The notes: a model not told the origin generated them from the letters alone. DNA of 14,447 nucleotides from Firmicutes bacterium UBA3871 (GCA_002392265.1 DGGP01000071.1:1-14447); one strand, 5' to 3'; positions 6,083 through 14,025 are shown, numbered from the stretch's first letter. Program-made: numbers and translations.

Positions 6083-7015
6083 CTATAATCCGAGGCTATG
6101 TACGGCATGAACGATATCTTTCGCAGTCATGCCGTATTTTTCTTTGAGCTGATCCGGCTTTCCGGATTCGCCAAAGGTGTCGCTTTGACCGACCATGCGA
6201 ACAGGCACCGGGCAGTTTTTTACCAGAACCTCTGCTACAGCACTGCCGAGTCCGCCGATAACGGAGTGCTCCTCTGCTGTAACGATCTTTCCTGTCTGCT
6301 CTGCTGCACGAATGATGATTTCTTCATCGAGCGGCTTTATGGTGTGAATGTCAATAACGCGAACGTCTATCCCCTTTCCTGCCAGCTCTTCCGCAGCAGC
6401 CATGGCCTCCGCTACCATGATGCCTGTTGCGATTACGGTGACATCGCGGCCGCCGCGAAGCATGTTGCCCTGTCCGAGAACGATTTCATCATCCTCCGCG
6501 TAGAATGTAGGAACAGCAGCTCTGCCGAGCCTGATATAGCAAGGACCGTTCATATCGACGCACTGACGGATCAGCTCCTTTGCGGAAACGCCGTCCGAAG
6601 GATTAACAACAGTCATTCCCGGGATTGTGCGCATCAGAGCCAGATCCTCAAAGGTCTGGTGTGTTGCACCGTCTTCGCCTACCGTAATACCTGCATGGGT
6701 TGCGCAGATTTTTACATTTGCCTTTGTGTATCCGATTGAATTACGAATAATTTCAAATGCTCTGCCTGCAGCAAACATTGCAAATGTCGAAGCGCATACA
6801 GTCTTTCCCGTATGAGCTATTCCCGCTGCTGCCGCATACATATTGGTTTCGGCTATACCCATATTAAAGAATCTGTCCGGGTAAACATTTGCAAACTCCG
6901 CAGTCATTGTAGACTTTGAAAGGTCTGCATCCATAACAACGAGGTCTTTATTCTTTGCTCCGATTTCAACCAGAACCTGACCGTAAGCCTGTCTTGTTGC
7001 CATCTTGTCTGCCAT
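6083..7015 (-). CDS. tkt: Transketolase, C-terminal subunit
   Basis: 310 residues covering the pyrimidine-binding and C-terminal domains of transketolase. The catalytic Glu is Glu56 in NMGIAETNMY. Family motifs include STFAMFAAGRAFEIIRNSI, THAGITVGEDGATHQ and the C-terminal domain around VTAEEHSVIGGLGSAVAEV. It must pair with the N-terminal subunit encoded just upstream to make an active thiamine-diphosphate enzyme that moves two-carbon units between sugar phosphates. Its ATG shares one base with the TAA of that gene (TAATG), and GGGAGGTG lies before it, so translation is probably coupled. Two-gene transketolases are usual in many Clostridia and archaea. Its last ~18 codons contain the plus-strand terminator of the convergent amidohydrolase gene. 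A special role, for example on apulose-4-phosphate, cannot be excluded from sequence. Confidence 0.93.
   Translation of the reverse strand: MADKMATRQAYGQVLVEIGAKNKDLVVMDADLSKSTMTAEFANVYPDRFFNMGIAETNMYAAAAGIAHTGKTVCASTFAMFAAGRAFEIIRNSIGYTKANVKICATHAGITVGEDGATHQTFEDLALMRTIPGMTVVNPSDGVSAKELIRQCVDMNGPCYIRLGRAAVPTFYAEDDEIVLGQGNMLRGGRDVTVIATGIMVAEAMAAAEELAGKGIDVRVIDIHTIKPLDEEIIIRAAEQTGKIVTAEEHSVIGGLGSAVAEVLVKNCPVPVRMVGQSDTFGESGKPDQLKEKYGMTAKDIVHAVHSLGL
6101..6141 (+). terminator. Intrinsic terminator of the amidohydrolase gene, inside the transketolase coding sequence
   Basis: TACGGCATGA (6101-6110) pairs perfectly with TCATGCCGTA (6127-6136), a 10-bp stem with a 16-base loop, followed by five T and then CTTT. 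It lies 27 bases after the stop codon at 6074. On the other strand the same bases encode the KYGM...HAV part of the transketolase C-terminus, and no T tract follows, so it acts only on plus-strand transcripts. Confidence 0.82.
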
Positions 7016-7833
7016 TAGAACTCACCTCCCAATTCCTTTATTGCCGCTTCGGCCTCTTCAGCATTTGGTGCCTTGCCGTGCCAGCCTGCCTGGTCTTCCA
7101 TAAATGAAACACCGCGGCCCTTGTGAGTCTTTGCGATGATAACAGTAGGCTTTCCCTTGCACGCCTTTGCCGCATCGAATGCCGAAAAGATTTCTCCGAA
7201 ATCATGTCCGTTTATTACAACAACATTCCATCCGAATGCCTTGAATTTCTCGTCTATAGGAGCGACCTTCATTACGTCGTCGTTCTTGCCGTCTATCTGC
7301 AGTCCGTTCCAGTCAACGATTGCGCAGAGGTTGTCGAGGTGATAATGCGCTGCTGACATTGCAGCTTCCCAGACTATTCCCTCCTGCAACTCGCCGTCGC
7401 CGAGAAGCACATATATTCTGCCCGGGTCTCCCGAAAGCTTGCAGCCGATAGCCATTCCGCCTGCTGCCGCAAAGCCCTGACCGAGCGATCCTGTGCTCAT
7501 CTCAATTCCCGGAACCTCATGCATATTCGGATGTCCCTGGAAGTTAGAGCCGAGCTTTCTGAGCGTCAGCACATCCTCGTGTCTGAAATAGCCGCGAAGT
7601 GCCAGAGCCGCATACTGCACCGGACCCGCATGCCCCTTTGACAGAATAAATCTGTCTCTGCCACCCATCTTTGGGTTTGAAGGGTCGATGTTCATTTCAT
7701 TGAAATATAGTGCTGTGACTATATCTGCCGCAGAAAGGCTCCCGCCCGGATGACCGGAACCGGCTGCAGCAATTGCTTTGATGACGCCTGTTCTGACATT
7801 GGCAGCCATCTGTTCGAATTTGCTGTAATCCAT
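7015..7833 (-). CDS. tkt: Transketolase, N-terminal (thiamine-diphosphate binding) subunit
   Basis: 272 residues matching the pyrophosphate-binding domain of transketolase. Key motifs are AAGSGHPGGSLSAADI (23-38) with His28, SKGHAGP (65-71), TGSLGQG (114-120), and the ThDP/metal motif GDGELQEG (145-152) ending at Asn176 in VDWNGLQIDG. The partner subunit starts at its stop codon. It acts in the non-oxidative pentose phosphate pathway. AAAGGAAG precedes the ATG. It lies 40 bases after tagA in the same direction with no convincing promoter between, so it is probably the tail of the wall-polymer transcript. No TetR operator-like sequence is seen upstream, which argues against joint control with the kinase cluster. 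Confidence 0.94.
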   Translation of the reverse strand: MDYSKFEQMAANVRTGVIKAIAAAGSGHPGGSLSAADIVTALYFNEMNIDPSNPKMGGRDRFILSKGHAGPVQYAALALRGYFRHEDVLTLRKLGSNFQGHPNMHEVPGIEMSTGSLGQGFAAAGGMAIGCKLSGDPGRIYVLLGDGELQEGIVWEAAMSAAHYHLDNLCAIVDWNGLQIDGKNDDVMKVAPIDEKFKAFGWNVVVINGHDFGEIFSAFDAAKACKGKPTVIIAKTHKGRGVSFMEDQAGWHGKAPNAEEAEAAIKELGGEF

Positions 7834-7873
7834 TTTTTCTTCCTTTCGCCTCGTTAAGAAATATATATTACTA

Positions 7874-8629
7874 TTACTTTGTAAACATTACCTTTAGCAT
7901 AAATACCGGCAGCTGTAACACCCTTTTAAACCTCACCGGCTCCTTCAAAAACCTGTAAAGCCATTCGAGCCCGTGATTCTGCCAAAACTCCGGTGCACGC
8001 TTTACCGTGCCCGCCCATACGTCAAGCGTTCCGCCGACACCGATTGCCGCCTTTACACTTGTAAACTCCGATTTATGCTCGTATATGAACTTTTCCTGCT
8101 TTGGTGATCCCAGCGCCACACAGAGAAAATCCGCTCCGCTTTCACTTATTTTTCGAACCAGGGCTGCCTCCTCGGCCGCTTTGAAATACCCATCGTTTGT
8201 TCCCGCGACGACAAGCCCCGGAAAGCGCTCCTTCATCGCAGCTGCAGCCATATCGGCAACCGAAGCCCTTTCCTCGTTTGCAGGCTTGCTGCCGAGCAGA
8301 AAGATTGATTTACCCGTAGCTTCGAGCTCTCCCAGTATTCTGGTCAGAAAATCAACACCCGTAACCCTTTCCTGAAGGGGCAGGTGTTTTATTTTCGCCG
8401 CCTTTACCAGTCCGATTCCGTCCGGAATAATCAGCGACGCATGCTCAATTAAATCCTTTAACGCCGGATCCTTTGTCGCGTTTACGACAATTTCCGAGTT
8501 CGGCGTGACTATCATATCACAGCCCGGATTTTCCATAAATACCCTGAATCTGTCAAGGGCCGAATCATAATCGACCAAATCTACCGGTATGTCCAGAATC
8601 CGCGCTCTTTCTATTTCTTTGCCTTCCAT
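7874..8629 (-). CDS. tagA: WecG/TagA/CpsF-family glycosyltransferase (probable UndPP-GlcNAc beta-ManNAc transferase)
   Basis: 251 residues, the usual length of this family. It is expected to add N-acetylmannosamine (or a similar sugar) to undecaprenyl-PP-GlcNAc at the inner membrane face in wall-polymer synthesis. Visible motifs are VTPNSEIVVNA (41-51), IIPDGIGLVKA (67-77) with Asp70 at the position of the catalytic Asp, VTGVDFL (89-95), LGSPKQE (173-179), GVGGTLDVWAG and the C-terminal RAPEFWQNHGLEWLYRFLKE (211-230), thought to contact the membrane or substrate. An AGGAGA site precedes the ATG, which lies 19 bases inside the end of csaB, indicating translational coupling. Coupling to csaB fits a pyruvylated ManNAc-containing secondary wall polymer. 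The precise sugar donor is inferred from the family. Confidence 0.92.
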   Translation of the reverse strand: MEGKEIERARILDIPVDLVDYDSALDRFRVFMENPGCDMIVTPNSEIVVNATKDPALKDLIEHASLIIPDGIGLVKAAKIKHLPLQERVTGVDFLTRILGELEATGKSIFLLGSKPANEERASVADMAAAAMKERFPGLVVAGTNDGYFKAAEEAALVRKISESGADFLCVALGSPKQEKFIYEHKSEFTSVKAAIGVGGTLDVWAGTVKRAPEFWQNHGLEWLYRFLKEPVRFKRVLQLPVFMLKVMFTK

Positions 8630-9753
8630 ATTATCTCCTGTATCATTTTTTCGTTTGTATCCAGGCTCTCGCGAAGCATTGAAACACGCTCCGAAACCTT
8701 TGCGCAGATTTCTGCGCTGTCACGCATTACGCGATCGAATTCCTCAATAAAATCATCTGCGGTAAAATCATAAACAGAGCACATCGCCTTTCTCCCCACG
8801 CTGTACATAAAGGAGTTGATTTTCGGATCGTAAGATATGCCTATCATCGGCATACCCATTATCGCCGCATGAATCAGCGAATGCAGGCGCACGCCCACTA
8901 AAATATCCGTATTTCCAATGATACTCATCATCTCTTCGGCGAGATATTTATGGCGTACCGCACACACATCATCGCCCAGACCGCGCTCTTTAAGCCTCTC
9001 GGCAAGCTCTGAAGCAATCGCCATATCCTCACTGTAGTGGAAAGGTATCAGCACAATCTTGCAGCCGCGCTCCCGAATAAGCCTTTCAGCCGCAAGCGTC
9101 AATTCATCCGCAAAGCTGCTGTCAAGCCGTCTTTCCTTTATTGCCATACCCACAACAGTAGGCCTTTCAGTGCTGCTCATGCCCTTTGTCTCAAAGCGGC
9201 AGCCTTCCTCGGCAAGTATCCTTCTGCCGATTTCAAGGCCGGCGGGCTTCAGCTTTAATACGGGATCGGCCGTAACCACAACCTGCGATTTATCTATGCC
9301 TATCTCACCTAAAAACTCACGGCTCTTTTCATCTCTGACAACGATGCCGCTCGCCTTGCGCAGTACCCTGCACGTGAGCTTTTTGTTCCTTGCCATATTA
9401 ATCGGGCCTATACCCTGGCTGTAAACAAAGTAGTCCTTGCCCATTATTCCCGCAAGCCACATTATAAAGAGATAATAAAGTATGCTCCTTTTACTCGTAA
9501 CATCCTGAAGCAGGCTGCCTCCTCCCGAAATCAGGAGATTGCAGTGCGCTACCGCCTTTAATATGCAAAGCAGCGAGCGCCTGTTAACCGAATGCACGCC
9601 AAACTTTTCTGCGGTACCTGCCGGATCTGATGAAAGAACGGTAATATCAATGTCCGTCAGTCCTTCCCTGAGACTGCCCGTTACCGCTTTCAGTATGGAC
9701 TCATCGCCTATGTTGTTAAAGCCGTAATAGCCCGAAATTAAAATTCTGTACAT
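8611..9753 (-). CDS. csaB: Polysaccharide pyruvyl transferase CsaB
   Basis: 380 residues. CsaB transfers pyruvate from phosphoenolpyruvate to a wall-polymer sugar; the pyruvylated polymer is what SLH-domain surface proteins bind in Bacillus anthracis and relatives. Sequence signs are MYRILISGYYGFNNIGDESI at the N-terminus, LLISGGGSLLQDVTS (73-87), VYSQGIGP (110-117), VVRDEKS, and toward the end VRLHSLIHAAIMGMPMIGIS followed by YDPKI. All are typical of CsaB. The start is fixed by this conserved N-terminus, although the ribosome binding site is weak (AGGTTACAG, with AAGGAAC further up). It lies 29 bases after the DUF5693 gene and overlaps tagA by 19 bases. No SLH-domain protein is encoded in this window, so the client proteins must be elsewhere. 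Confidence 0.94.
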   Translation of the reverse strand: MYRILISGYYGFNNIGDESILKAVTGSLREGLTDIDITVLSSDPAGTAEKFGVHSVNRRSLLCILKAVAHCNLLISGGGSLLQDVTSKRSILYYLFIMWLAGIMGKDYFVYSQGIGPINMARNKKLTCRVLRKASGIVVRDEKSREFLGEIGIDKSQVVVTADPVLKLKPAGLEIGRRILAEEGCRFETKGMSSTERPTVVGMAIKERRLDSSFADELTLAAERLIRERGCKIVLIPFHYSEDMAIASELAERLKERGLGDDVCAVRHKYLAEEMMSIIGNTDILVGVRLHSLIHAAIMGMPMIGISYDPKINSFMYSVGRKAMCSVYDFTADDFIEEFDRVMRDSAEICAKVSERVSMLRESLDTNEKMIQEIIWKAKK

Positions 9754-9782
9754 CTGTAACCTGTAGTTCCTTTTAGCTCGCC

Positions 9783-11969
9783 CTAAGCCAGCGCTCTGTC
9801 CACCTTTTCCTTTAAATACTTTCTGTAAAGCCTGTAGAGCAGATCAAAAATCACCATTCCGACAATTCCGATAATCATACCGAAAACGAGTGAATAGCCT
9901 GTACGCGCAAAACCGAGGTAAAGCGGCGTTCTGATATGCATAAAGGTATTTATTACGGAAGTAAGCCCCACTGTACCGCAAACTCCGAACACAATCGTAA
10001 ATATACGAAGTTTCTTTACGCTGCAGTAAACCATCATCATAATTGCAGGGAAAGCAAAGAGGAATTCCTTTGTGCGCGGACGCGCCACGAGGAGCTCTTC
10101 AAGCTTGTTTCTGAAAAGCATCTCCATGCTCGATACTTCGATTGAACTGTCATGTCCCGTGCGGGCAATATAGTAATATCCAACCGCACCTACCACTGCC
10201 AGTCCGAGCAGCATCCAAACCTTTATCTGCAGTCCCATAAGGTCTCTAATGTCATGCAGCTCGAGTCTGCCTATGTGCTTTTTGCGTGCCCCGTATCCGT
10301 AAAAGGCAAGATACGCAACCGCAAACCACGCTATCGGAAGCAGCTGACTGATCTTTACTCCACGGAATATGTCTATTTCGAGCATAAAGCTTGTCGCAGA
10401 AAGCGGTCCTGCAGTCATCATACCGCCTATCAGGCTGATACCCACCGCTACCGCGAGCGTAATTATGCCATAACCGATGATTTTGCAAAGCCCTGCATCT
10501 CCGCCTTGCTCTGCCAGAAAGCGTGTCTGTGCCGTAGCAAAGGTTACGGAGAGGCAGCCGAAAACCACTGCCGCAGCAAAGGCTGTGATCAGTATGCTTG
10601 TGTTTGGCATTACAAAATAAGCTGCGATTACAGCGAGAGCGCCTAGTCCGCACAGAATGTATGTTAATTTTTTGTTTATCGGAACGGCTGCGCGAATCAG
10701 CAGTACTGCCCCCAGCGCCGCGCCTATGCCTACCAGCACGCGAAGCAGCGTGCTTGGCTCGATATGCCTCATAACCGAAGCCTGCCCGAACGAAAAGCCA
10801 TGCTTTTCAAGTCTGGCCTCGAGATTTGAAAACATCTGCGCATATTCGTCTGCATTTGTAATATATGTGCGTGTGTCCTTTAGCTCCTTGAAAGGTTTGA
10901 AATAAATAACGCGCACGTTTCTTTCGGTAACAGCTCTGAAGAGCGTATTTTCAATCTCCTCTGCGCCCTCATAGCCGTAATACTGATATCTGTACTGAAT
11001 ATAATCCCATACCGAAAATACTCTGACCGCGTTGTAATCGGAAGATGTTGTAACATCCGTTACGCCGTACTGGAGTATGTTCTGAAGCTGGGTTGTATTT
11101 TCGATCATTCCGATAGGAATACCGCTGCCGATTATATAATCCTTTGCAAAATCTATGCCGTCGTCATACCCGATTACGGCTTCGCCTCCGACTATCAGAT
11201 AATCAGGCTTTATACCGTATTTTTCATATCCGGCTATCACGGCCTTTGCATAGTTTGTATCGTTCCATCCGTTATAGCTGAGCGTTCTAGGCTCTATATT
11301 CATGCCGGCGTCCTGAACCAGCTTTACTTTTTCAGGCAGCAGTCCCAGACTCATATACATGATTTTCGAGGACTCAATATCGGCTCTCTCTGCGAATCCG
11401 CCCTTTTTCGAGTTCATGTATTTATAAAGCTCCGAATAGAGTGTGACATCCGCGGTTCCGTCAATCAGGCAGTAAACAGCGTGTTCTGCGTCACTTTTCA
11501 TCATTATATATCTGTCCGCATCAATACGGCTTTCAATGCCCTTTGTTATGAACTCCGTAGCTTCCTTTCCTCTGGCCTCGACCAAAACATCAAAGCGGTC
11601 ATAGCCCTTTTCCTCGATTGCATTCAAAAACTCTGCCGGATAATCTTCTCTCCAGCCCGCTTTGCAGGTGATATTGTACATAACCTCACCCGTTACGTCG
11701 AGCTCTGTATCCTCCATCAGAGTAATAATGCTTTCCTCGGTAAGTCCTACCTTGTTTATGCCCATTTTCTTGAACTGCGAAAGCCACCATGAGACATCGT
11801 GATCCGACTGCTCCGCCATAGCCGCAATTTCGTTGTAATCGAGTACCACATCATAGGTCTTGTTTTCTCTTTCAACGTTAATTCGTGCCGCTATCGTCAC
11901 TGTCGCAGCAATTACCGTGATTAAAATGAGTATCAGTAATAATCTGTTTTCTTTAATAAATGCTTTCAT
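9783..11969 (-). CDS. DUF5693-family polytopic membrane protein
   Basis: A 728-residue membrane protein of unknown biochemical role, recognised as DUF5693 from its gene context beside csaB and the motif RPRTKEFLFAFPA (630-642). A single N-terminal membrane helix (~9-29) is followed by an extracytoplasmic domain (~30-405), with stretches such as VGLTEESI, LPEKVKLVQDAGMNI and VGGEAVIGYDD. The C-terminal half carries about nine to ten hydrophobic helices (~407-428, 435-454, 457-478, 495-519, 540-560, 583-602, 635-650, 655-675, 692-715). The family is often next to csaB in Clostridia, suggesting a role in assembly or export of the pyruvylated polymer, but no transferase or ligase motif can be named. 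The ATG at 11969 starts a normal signal-anchor; upstream Shine-Dalgarno sequences are modest. Confidence 0.85.
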   Translation of the reverse strand: MKAFIKENRLLLILILITVIAATVTIAARINVERENKTYDVVLDYNEIAAMAEQSDHDVSWWLSQFKKMGINKVGLTEESIITLMEDTELDVTGEVMYNITCKAGWREDYPAEFLNAIEEKGYDRFDVLVEARGKEATEFITKGIESRIDADRYIMMKSDAEHAVYCLIDGTADVTLYSELYKYMNSKKGGFAERADIESSKIMYMSLGLLPEKVKLVQDAGMNIEPRTLSYNGWNDTNYAKAVIAGYEKYGIKPDYLIVGGEAVIGYDDGIDFAKDYIIGSGIPIGMIENTTQLQNILQYGVTDVTTSSDYNAVRVFSVWDYIQYRYQYYGYEGAEEIENTLFRAVTERNVRVIYFKPFKELKDTRTYITNADEYAQMFSNLEARLEKHGFSFGQASVMRHIEPSTLLRVLVGIGAALGAVLLIRAAVPINKKLTYILCGLGALAVIAAYFVMPNTSILITAFAAAVVFGCLSVTFATAQTRFLAEQGGDAGLCKIIGYGIITLAVAVGISLIGGMMTAGPLSATSFMLEIDIFRGVKISQLLPIAWFAVAYLAFYGYGARKKHIGRLELHDIRDLMGLQIKVWMLLGLAVVGAVGYYYIARTGHDSSIEVSSMEMLFRNKLEELLVARPRTKEFLFAFPAIMMMVYCSVKKLRIFTIVFGVCGTVGLTSVINTFMHIRTPLYLGFARTGYSLVFGMIIGIVGMVIFDLLYRLYRKYLKEKVDRALA

Positions 11970-11990
11970 TTTATCTCTGCCATCCCCTGT

Positions 11991-12401
11991 TTATTTTAGT
12001 GTATATTCTCCCCTGACCATTACATAGCATTCGGTTGAAGTTAAAATTCCGCGCCCGTCAGCCCTCGGCACCAGCAAGAGGTGGTTTGTCTGTACGCTCA
12101 CGCCCGACATCAAATCCGCTCCCGAGGTCAAATCCGAAATGCCGTTTGAGCCGTTATCTATTGCGGTAGCCTCGCCCGAGCGAAGTATCATCTCAGTTCC
12201 CGCTCCACCAATCAGACTCTGCCCCGCAGTAGTGTGCACGACCTCATAAGCAAGAGCCGCATCCACGTAGGATTTGCTGACCAGCGGATCTTCGCTGCTC
12301 CCCGGAGTATTTGCGGACCCAAAAGCCGCTATACACGTGCCCGTTGTAATCAGGCATGTAATCAGAGCTGTCAAAAGTACGAGTTTTGTGTTTTTTTTCA
12401 T
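11991..12401 (-). CDS. Small secreted protein of unknown function in the wall-polymer operon
   Basis: 136 residues. Residues 1-3 are charged (MKK), residues ~7-26 are hydrophobic, and a cleavage site around AAFGSA (25-30) makes a signal peptide likely; neither Cys16 nor Cys23 sits in a convincing lipobox. The mature part starts with SSEDPLVSKSYVDAAL and has AGQSLIGGAGTEMILRSGEA (59-78) and NHLLLVPRADGRGI (106-119), which look like conserved motifs; I recall similar short proteins near csaB in Clostridia but can assign no function. GGAGAT precedes the ATG. Gaps of 28 and 21 bases separate it from mgtE and the DUF5693 gene, so it is probably co-transcribed. A role on the outer face, with the polymer or with surface proteins, is inference only. 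Confidence 0.85.
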   Translation of the reverse strand: MKKNTKLVLLTALITCLITTGTCIAAFGSANTPGSSEDPLVSKSYVDAALAYEVVHTTAGQSLIGGAGTEMILRSGEATAIDNGSNGISDLTSGADLMSGVSVQTNHLLLVPRADGRGILTSTECYVMVRGEYTLK

Positions 12402-12429
12402 AAATTATCTCCGTAAAGCCTTTGAATAA

Positions 12430-13881
12430 CTATATTCCCAGAATCAGAGACGCGAGCATGCAGTATGTCGTCGCCGAAACCATATCTGTGATGGATGAAA
12501 TCATCGGCGTTGCCATCAGTGCCGGGTCTATGCCAAGCTTTTTTGCCGCCATCGGAAGCAGTCCTCCCAAAACCTTCGCAAAGATAACCACCAGCAGCAT
12601 TGCGAGGCTTACCGTAAAGGCTATCAGTGCAGATTCGCCGTCTATTATCATGATTTTCGCAAAGTTGAACACGCTAAGCACCAGTCCCACAGTTGCAGCG
12701 ATGCGAAGCTCCTTCCAGAGAACCTTAAGCGCATCCGCAGGCTCCATGTCGCCCACAGCCATACCACGAATAATCAGTGTTGCTGCCTGGCTGCCGGTAT
12801 TTCCGCCCGTACCCATGAGTAGCGGCAGATAAGCAACCAGCACTATAACTGACGACAGCATATCTTCAAACTGCGCAATTATTGCGCCTGTTACCATAAG
12901 CGAAACCGAAAGGAATATCAGCCATGGCAGTCTGGTCTTTACGTGGCTCAGAACACTCATGTCGAGGTATTCCGTATCGGTGCCGTCCATGATACCTGCC
13001 ATACGCTCGAAGTCCTCTGTGTTTTCTTCTTCGATTACGTCAATGATATCGTCGACGGTTATAATTCCGACCAGTCTGTCCTCTTTGTCTACAACCGGTA
13101 TTGCCAGAAAGTCGTACTTTTTGAATACGTCCGAAACCTCCTCCTGGTCATCGTAAACGTTAACGCTGACAAAGTCATCTTCCATGACCTCACCTACGCT
13201 GAGATTGTCATCCGCAATAACCAGCGTCCTCAGAGACACTATACCGATCAGCTTTCTCCCTGCTTCCTTTACATAGCAGGTGTATATTGTTTCCGAATCC
13301 ATTCCCTCTTTTTTGATATATGCGAGCGCCTCGCCCACTGTCATTTCCTTTCTGAGAGAAATGTAATCAGGGGTCATCAGTGTCCCTGCGCAGTTGTCCG
13401 GATAGTTCAGGAATGTATTTATCAGTTTTCTTTCATTTTTAGGCGTCTGCTCGAGAATCTTGTCAACGATATTGGCAGGCAGCTCTTCAAGCACGTCGAT
13501 CATATCGTCGAATGCCAGCTCATCCATGATGTAGTTTACTTCCATTTGGGATATGCCCGAAATAACGTTAACCTGGTCCGTTGTAGGAAGATACGCAAAT
13601 ACCTCCACGGAAACGTCCTTCGGAAGCATGCGGAACATCAGTATAGCCTTTTCAATATCAATTTCATCAATTATTTCTTCCATGATTTCGGCTATATCGG
13701 CCGAATTCATTTCTATGAGAATTTCCCTGACCTGTTTATACTTTTTTTGCTCGATAAGTGTACTTATTTGCTCAAAAAGATCGTCAAAAATGTCATCAAA
13801 ATCATTTTCGCTTATTTCATTGAGGATTTGCTCCAGTGATAAATTTTCATTCATCTCGATAGCCTTGTTTTCTTTTTCCAT
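12430..13881 (-). CDS. mgtE: Magnesium channel/transporter MgtE
   Basis: 483 residues from the ATG at 13881, close to the family's ~450. MgtE is a dimeric Mg2+-gated channel of the inner membrane. Domains in order are the acidic helical N domain (~10-165), CBS pair (~168-290; VGEALAYIKKEGMD and IPVVDKEDRLVGIITVDDI), plug helix, and five membrane helices (~317-483). YLPLLMGTGGNTGSQAATLI (351-370) is the pore signature, and Asp466 in SITDMVSA corresponds to the ion-selectivity Asp. AAGGAG lies 7 bases before the ATG at 13881. The frame also opens at an ATG at 13929, but that codon has no ribosome binding site and lies at the predicted transcription start, so I prefer 13881. It is the first gene of the seven-gene set. 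No Mg2+ riboswitch fits in the ~50-base leader. Confidence 0.95.
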   Translation of the reverse strand: MEKENKAIEMNENLSLEQILNEISENDFDDIFDDLFEQISTLIEQKKYKQVREILIEMNSADIAEIMEEIIDEIDIEKAILMFRMLPKDVSVEVFAYLPTTDQVNVISGISQMEVNYIMDELAFDDMIDVLEELPANIVDKILEQTPKNERKLINTFLNYPDNCAGTLMTPDYISLRKEMTVGEALAYIKKEGMDSETIYTCYVKEAGRKLIGIVSLRTLVIADDNLSVGEVMEDDFVSVNVYDDQEEVSDVFKKYDFLAIPVVDKEDRLVGIITVDDIIDVIEEENTEDFERMAGIMDGTDTEYLDMSVLSHVKTRLPWLIFLSVSLMVTGAIIAQFEDMLSSVIVLVAYLPLLMGTGGNTGSQAATLIIRGMAVGDMEPADALKVLWKELRIAATVGLVLSVFNFAKIMIIDGESALIAFTVSLAMLLVVIFAKVLGGLLPMAAKKLGIDPALMATPMISSITDMVSATTYCMLASLILGI

Positions 13882-13938
13882 CTGAAGTCTCCTTTCCTCT
13901 GCGAGCCGAAATCGTTGCAAAACGCCCATAGATATTAT

Positions 13939-13967
13939 ATTTTACCACTTTTTACCCACTTTTTCAA
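13939..13967 (-). promoter_or_regulatory. Promoter of mgtE and the downstream operon, with a GTGG direct repeat
   Basis: On the minus strand TTGAAA (13962-13967), a 17-base spacer and TAAAAT (13939-13944); start point about 13932. The spacer reads AAGTGGGTAAAAAGTGG, two AAGTGG units 11 bases apart, reminiscent of MraZ boxes in Bacillota, although only two units are present and no mraZ/mraW gene is near. TATAAT a few bases downstream is an alternative -10 with poor spacing. Confidence 0.65.
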
Positions 13968-13993
13968 GCAAAAGAGAGACAGCAATATTTATA

Positions 13994-14013
13994 CTTCTTT
14001 TTGCTTCTTTTTG
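13994..14013. repeat. Tandem 10-bp direct repeat between the mgtE and gdhA promoters
   Basis: CTTCTTTTTG occurs twice, back to back and identical. It lies upstream of both divergent promoters (27 bases from the mgtE -35, 12 bases from the gdhA -35). It may be an activator or UP-element-like region, or simple low-complexity sequence. Confidence 0.6.
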
Positions 14014-14025
14014 CTCCGCTATGTA

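Noticed and set aside
1..7833. FGGY kinase plus split transketolase as an apiose/apulose pathway
   Set aside because: The transketolase sits in a different operon without the TetR operator, two-gene transketolases are ordinary in Clostridia, and no apulose dehydrogenase, isomerase or sugar transporter is present here.
1348..7889. 12-mer AATGTTTACAAA shared by the kinase leader (1348-1359) and the end of tagA (7878-7889, minus strand)
   Set aside because: The second copy is coding for the last tagA residues, orientation relative to the genes differs, and repeats of this length are expected by chance in a 14-kb window.
10252..10653. 133-residue minus-strand frame within the DUF5693 gene
   Set aside because: Overlaps the DUF5693 coding sequence in another frame on the same strand; Arg/Cys-rich composition typical of a frame-shifted shadow.
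12943..13839. 298-residue open frame on the plus strand opposite mgtE
   Set aside because: Shadow of mgtE codon bias; cysteine/histidine-rich with no family motif or ribosome binding site. The same holds for long frames opposite the flavoenzyme (2951-3568), the amidohydrolase (4479-5270) and the transketolase (6098-6739).
13882..13929. Longer MgtE start at 13929 (16 more residues)
   Set aside because: No ribosome binding site precedes it and it lies at the predicted transcription start; AAGGAG is well placed for the ATG at 13881. A near-leaderless longer form cannot be fully excluded.
13882..13932. Mg2+-sensing M-box riboswitch before mgtE
   Set aside because: The leader after the predicted start point is only about 50 bases, with no room for the M-box structure.
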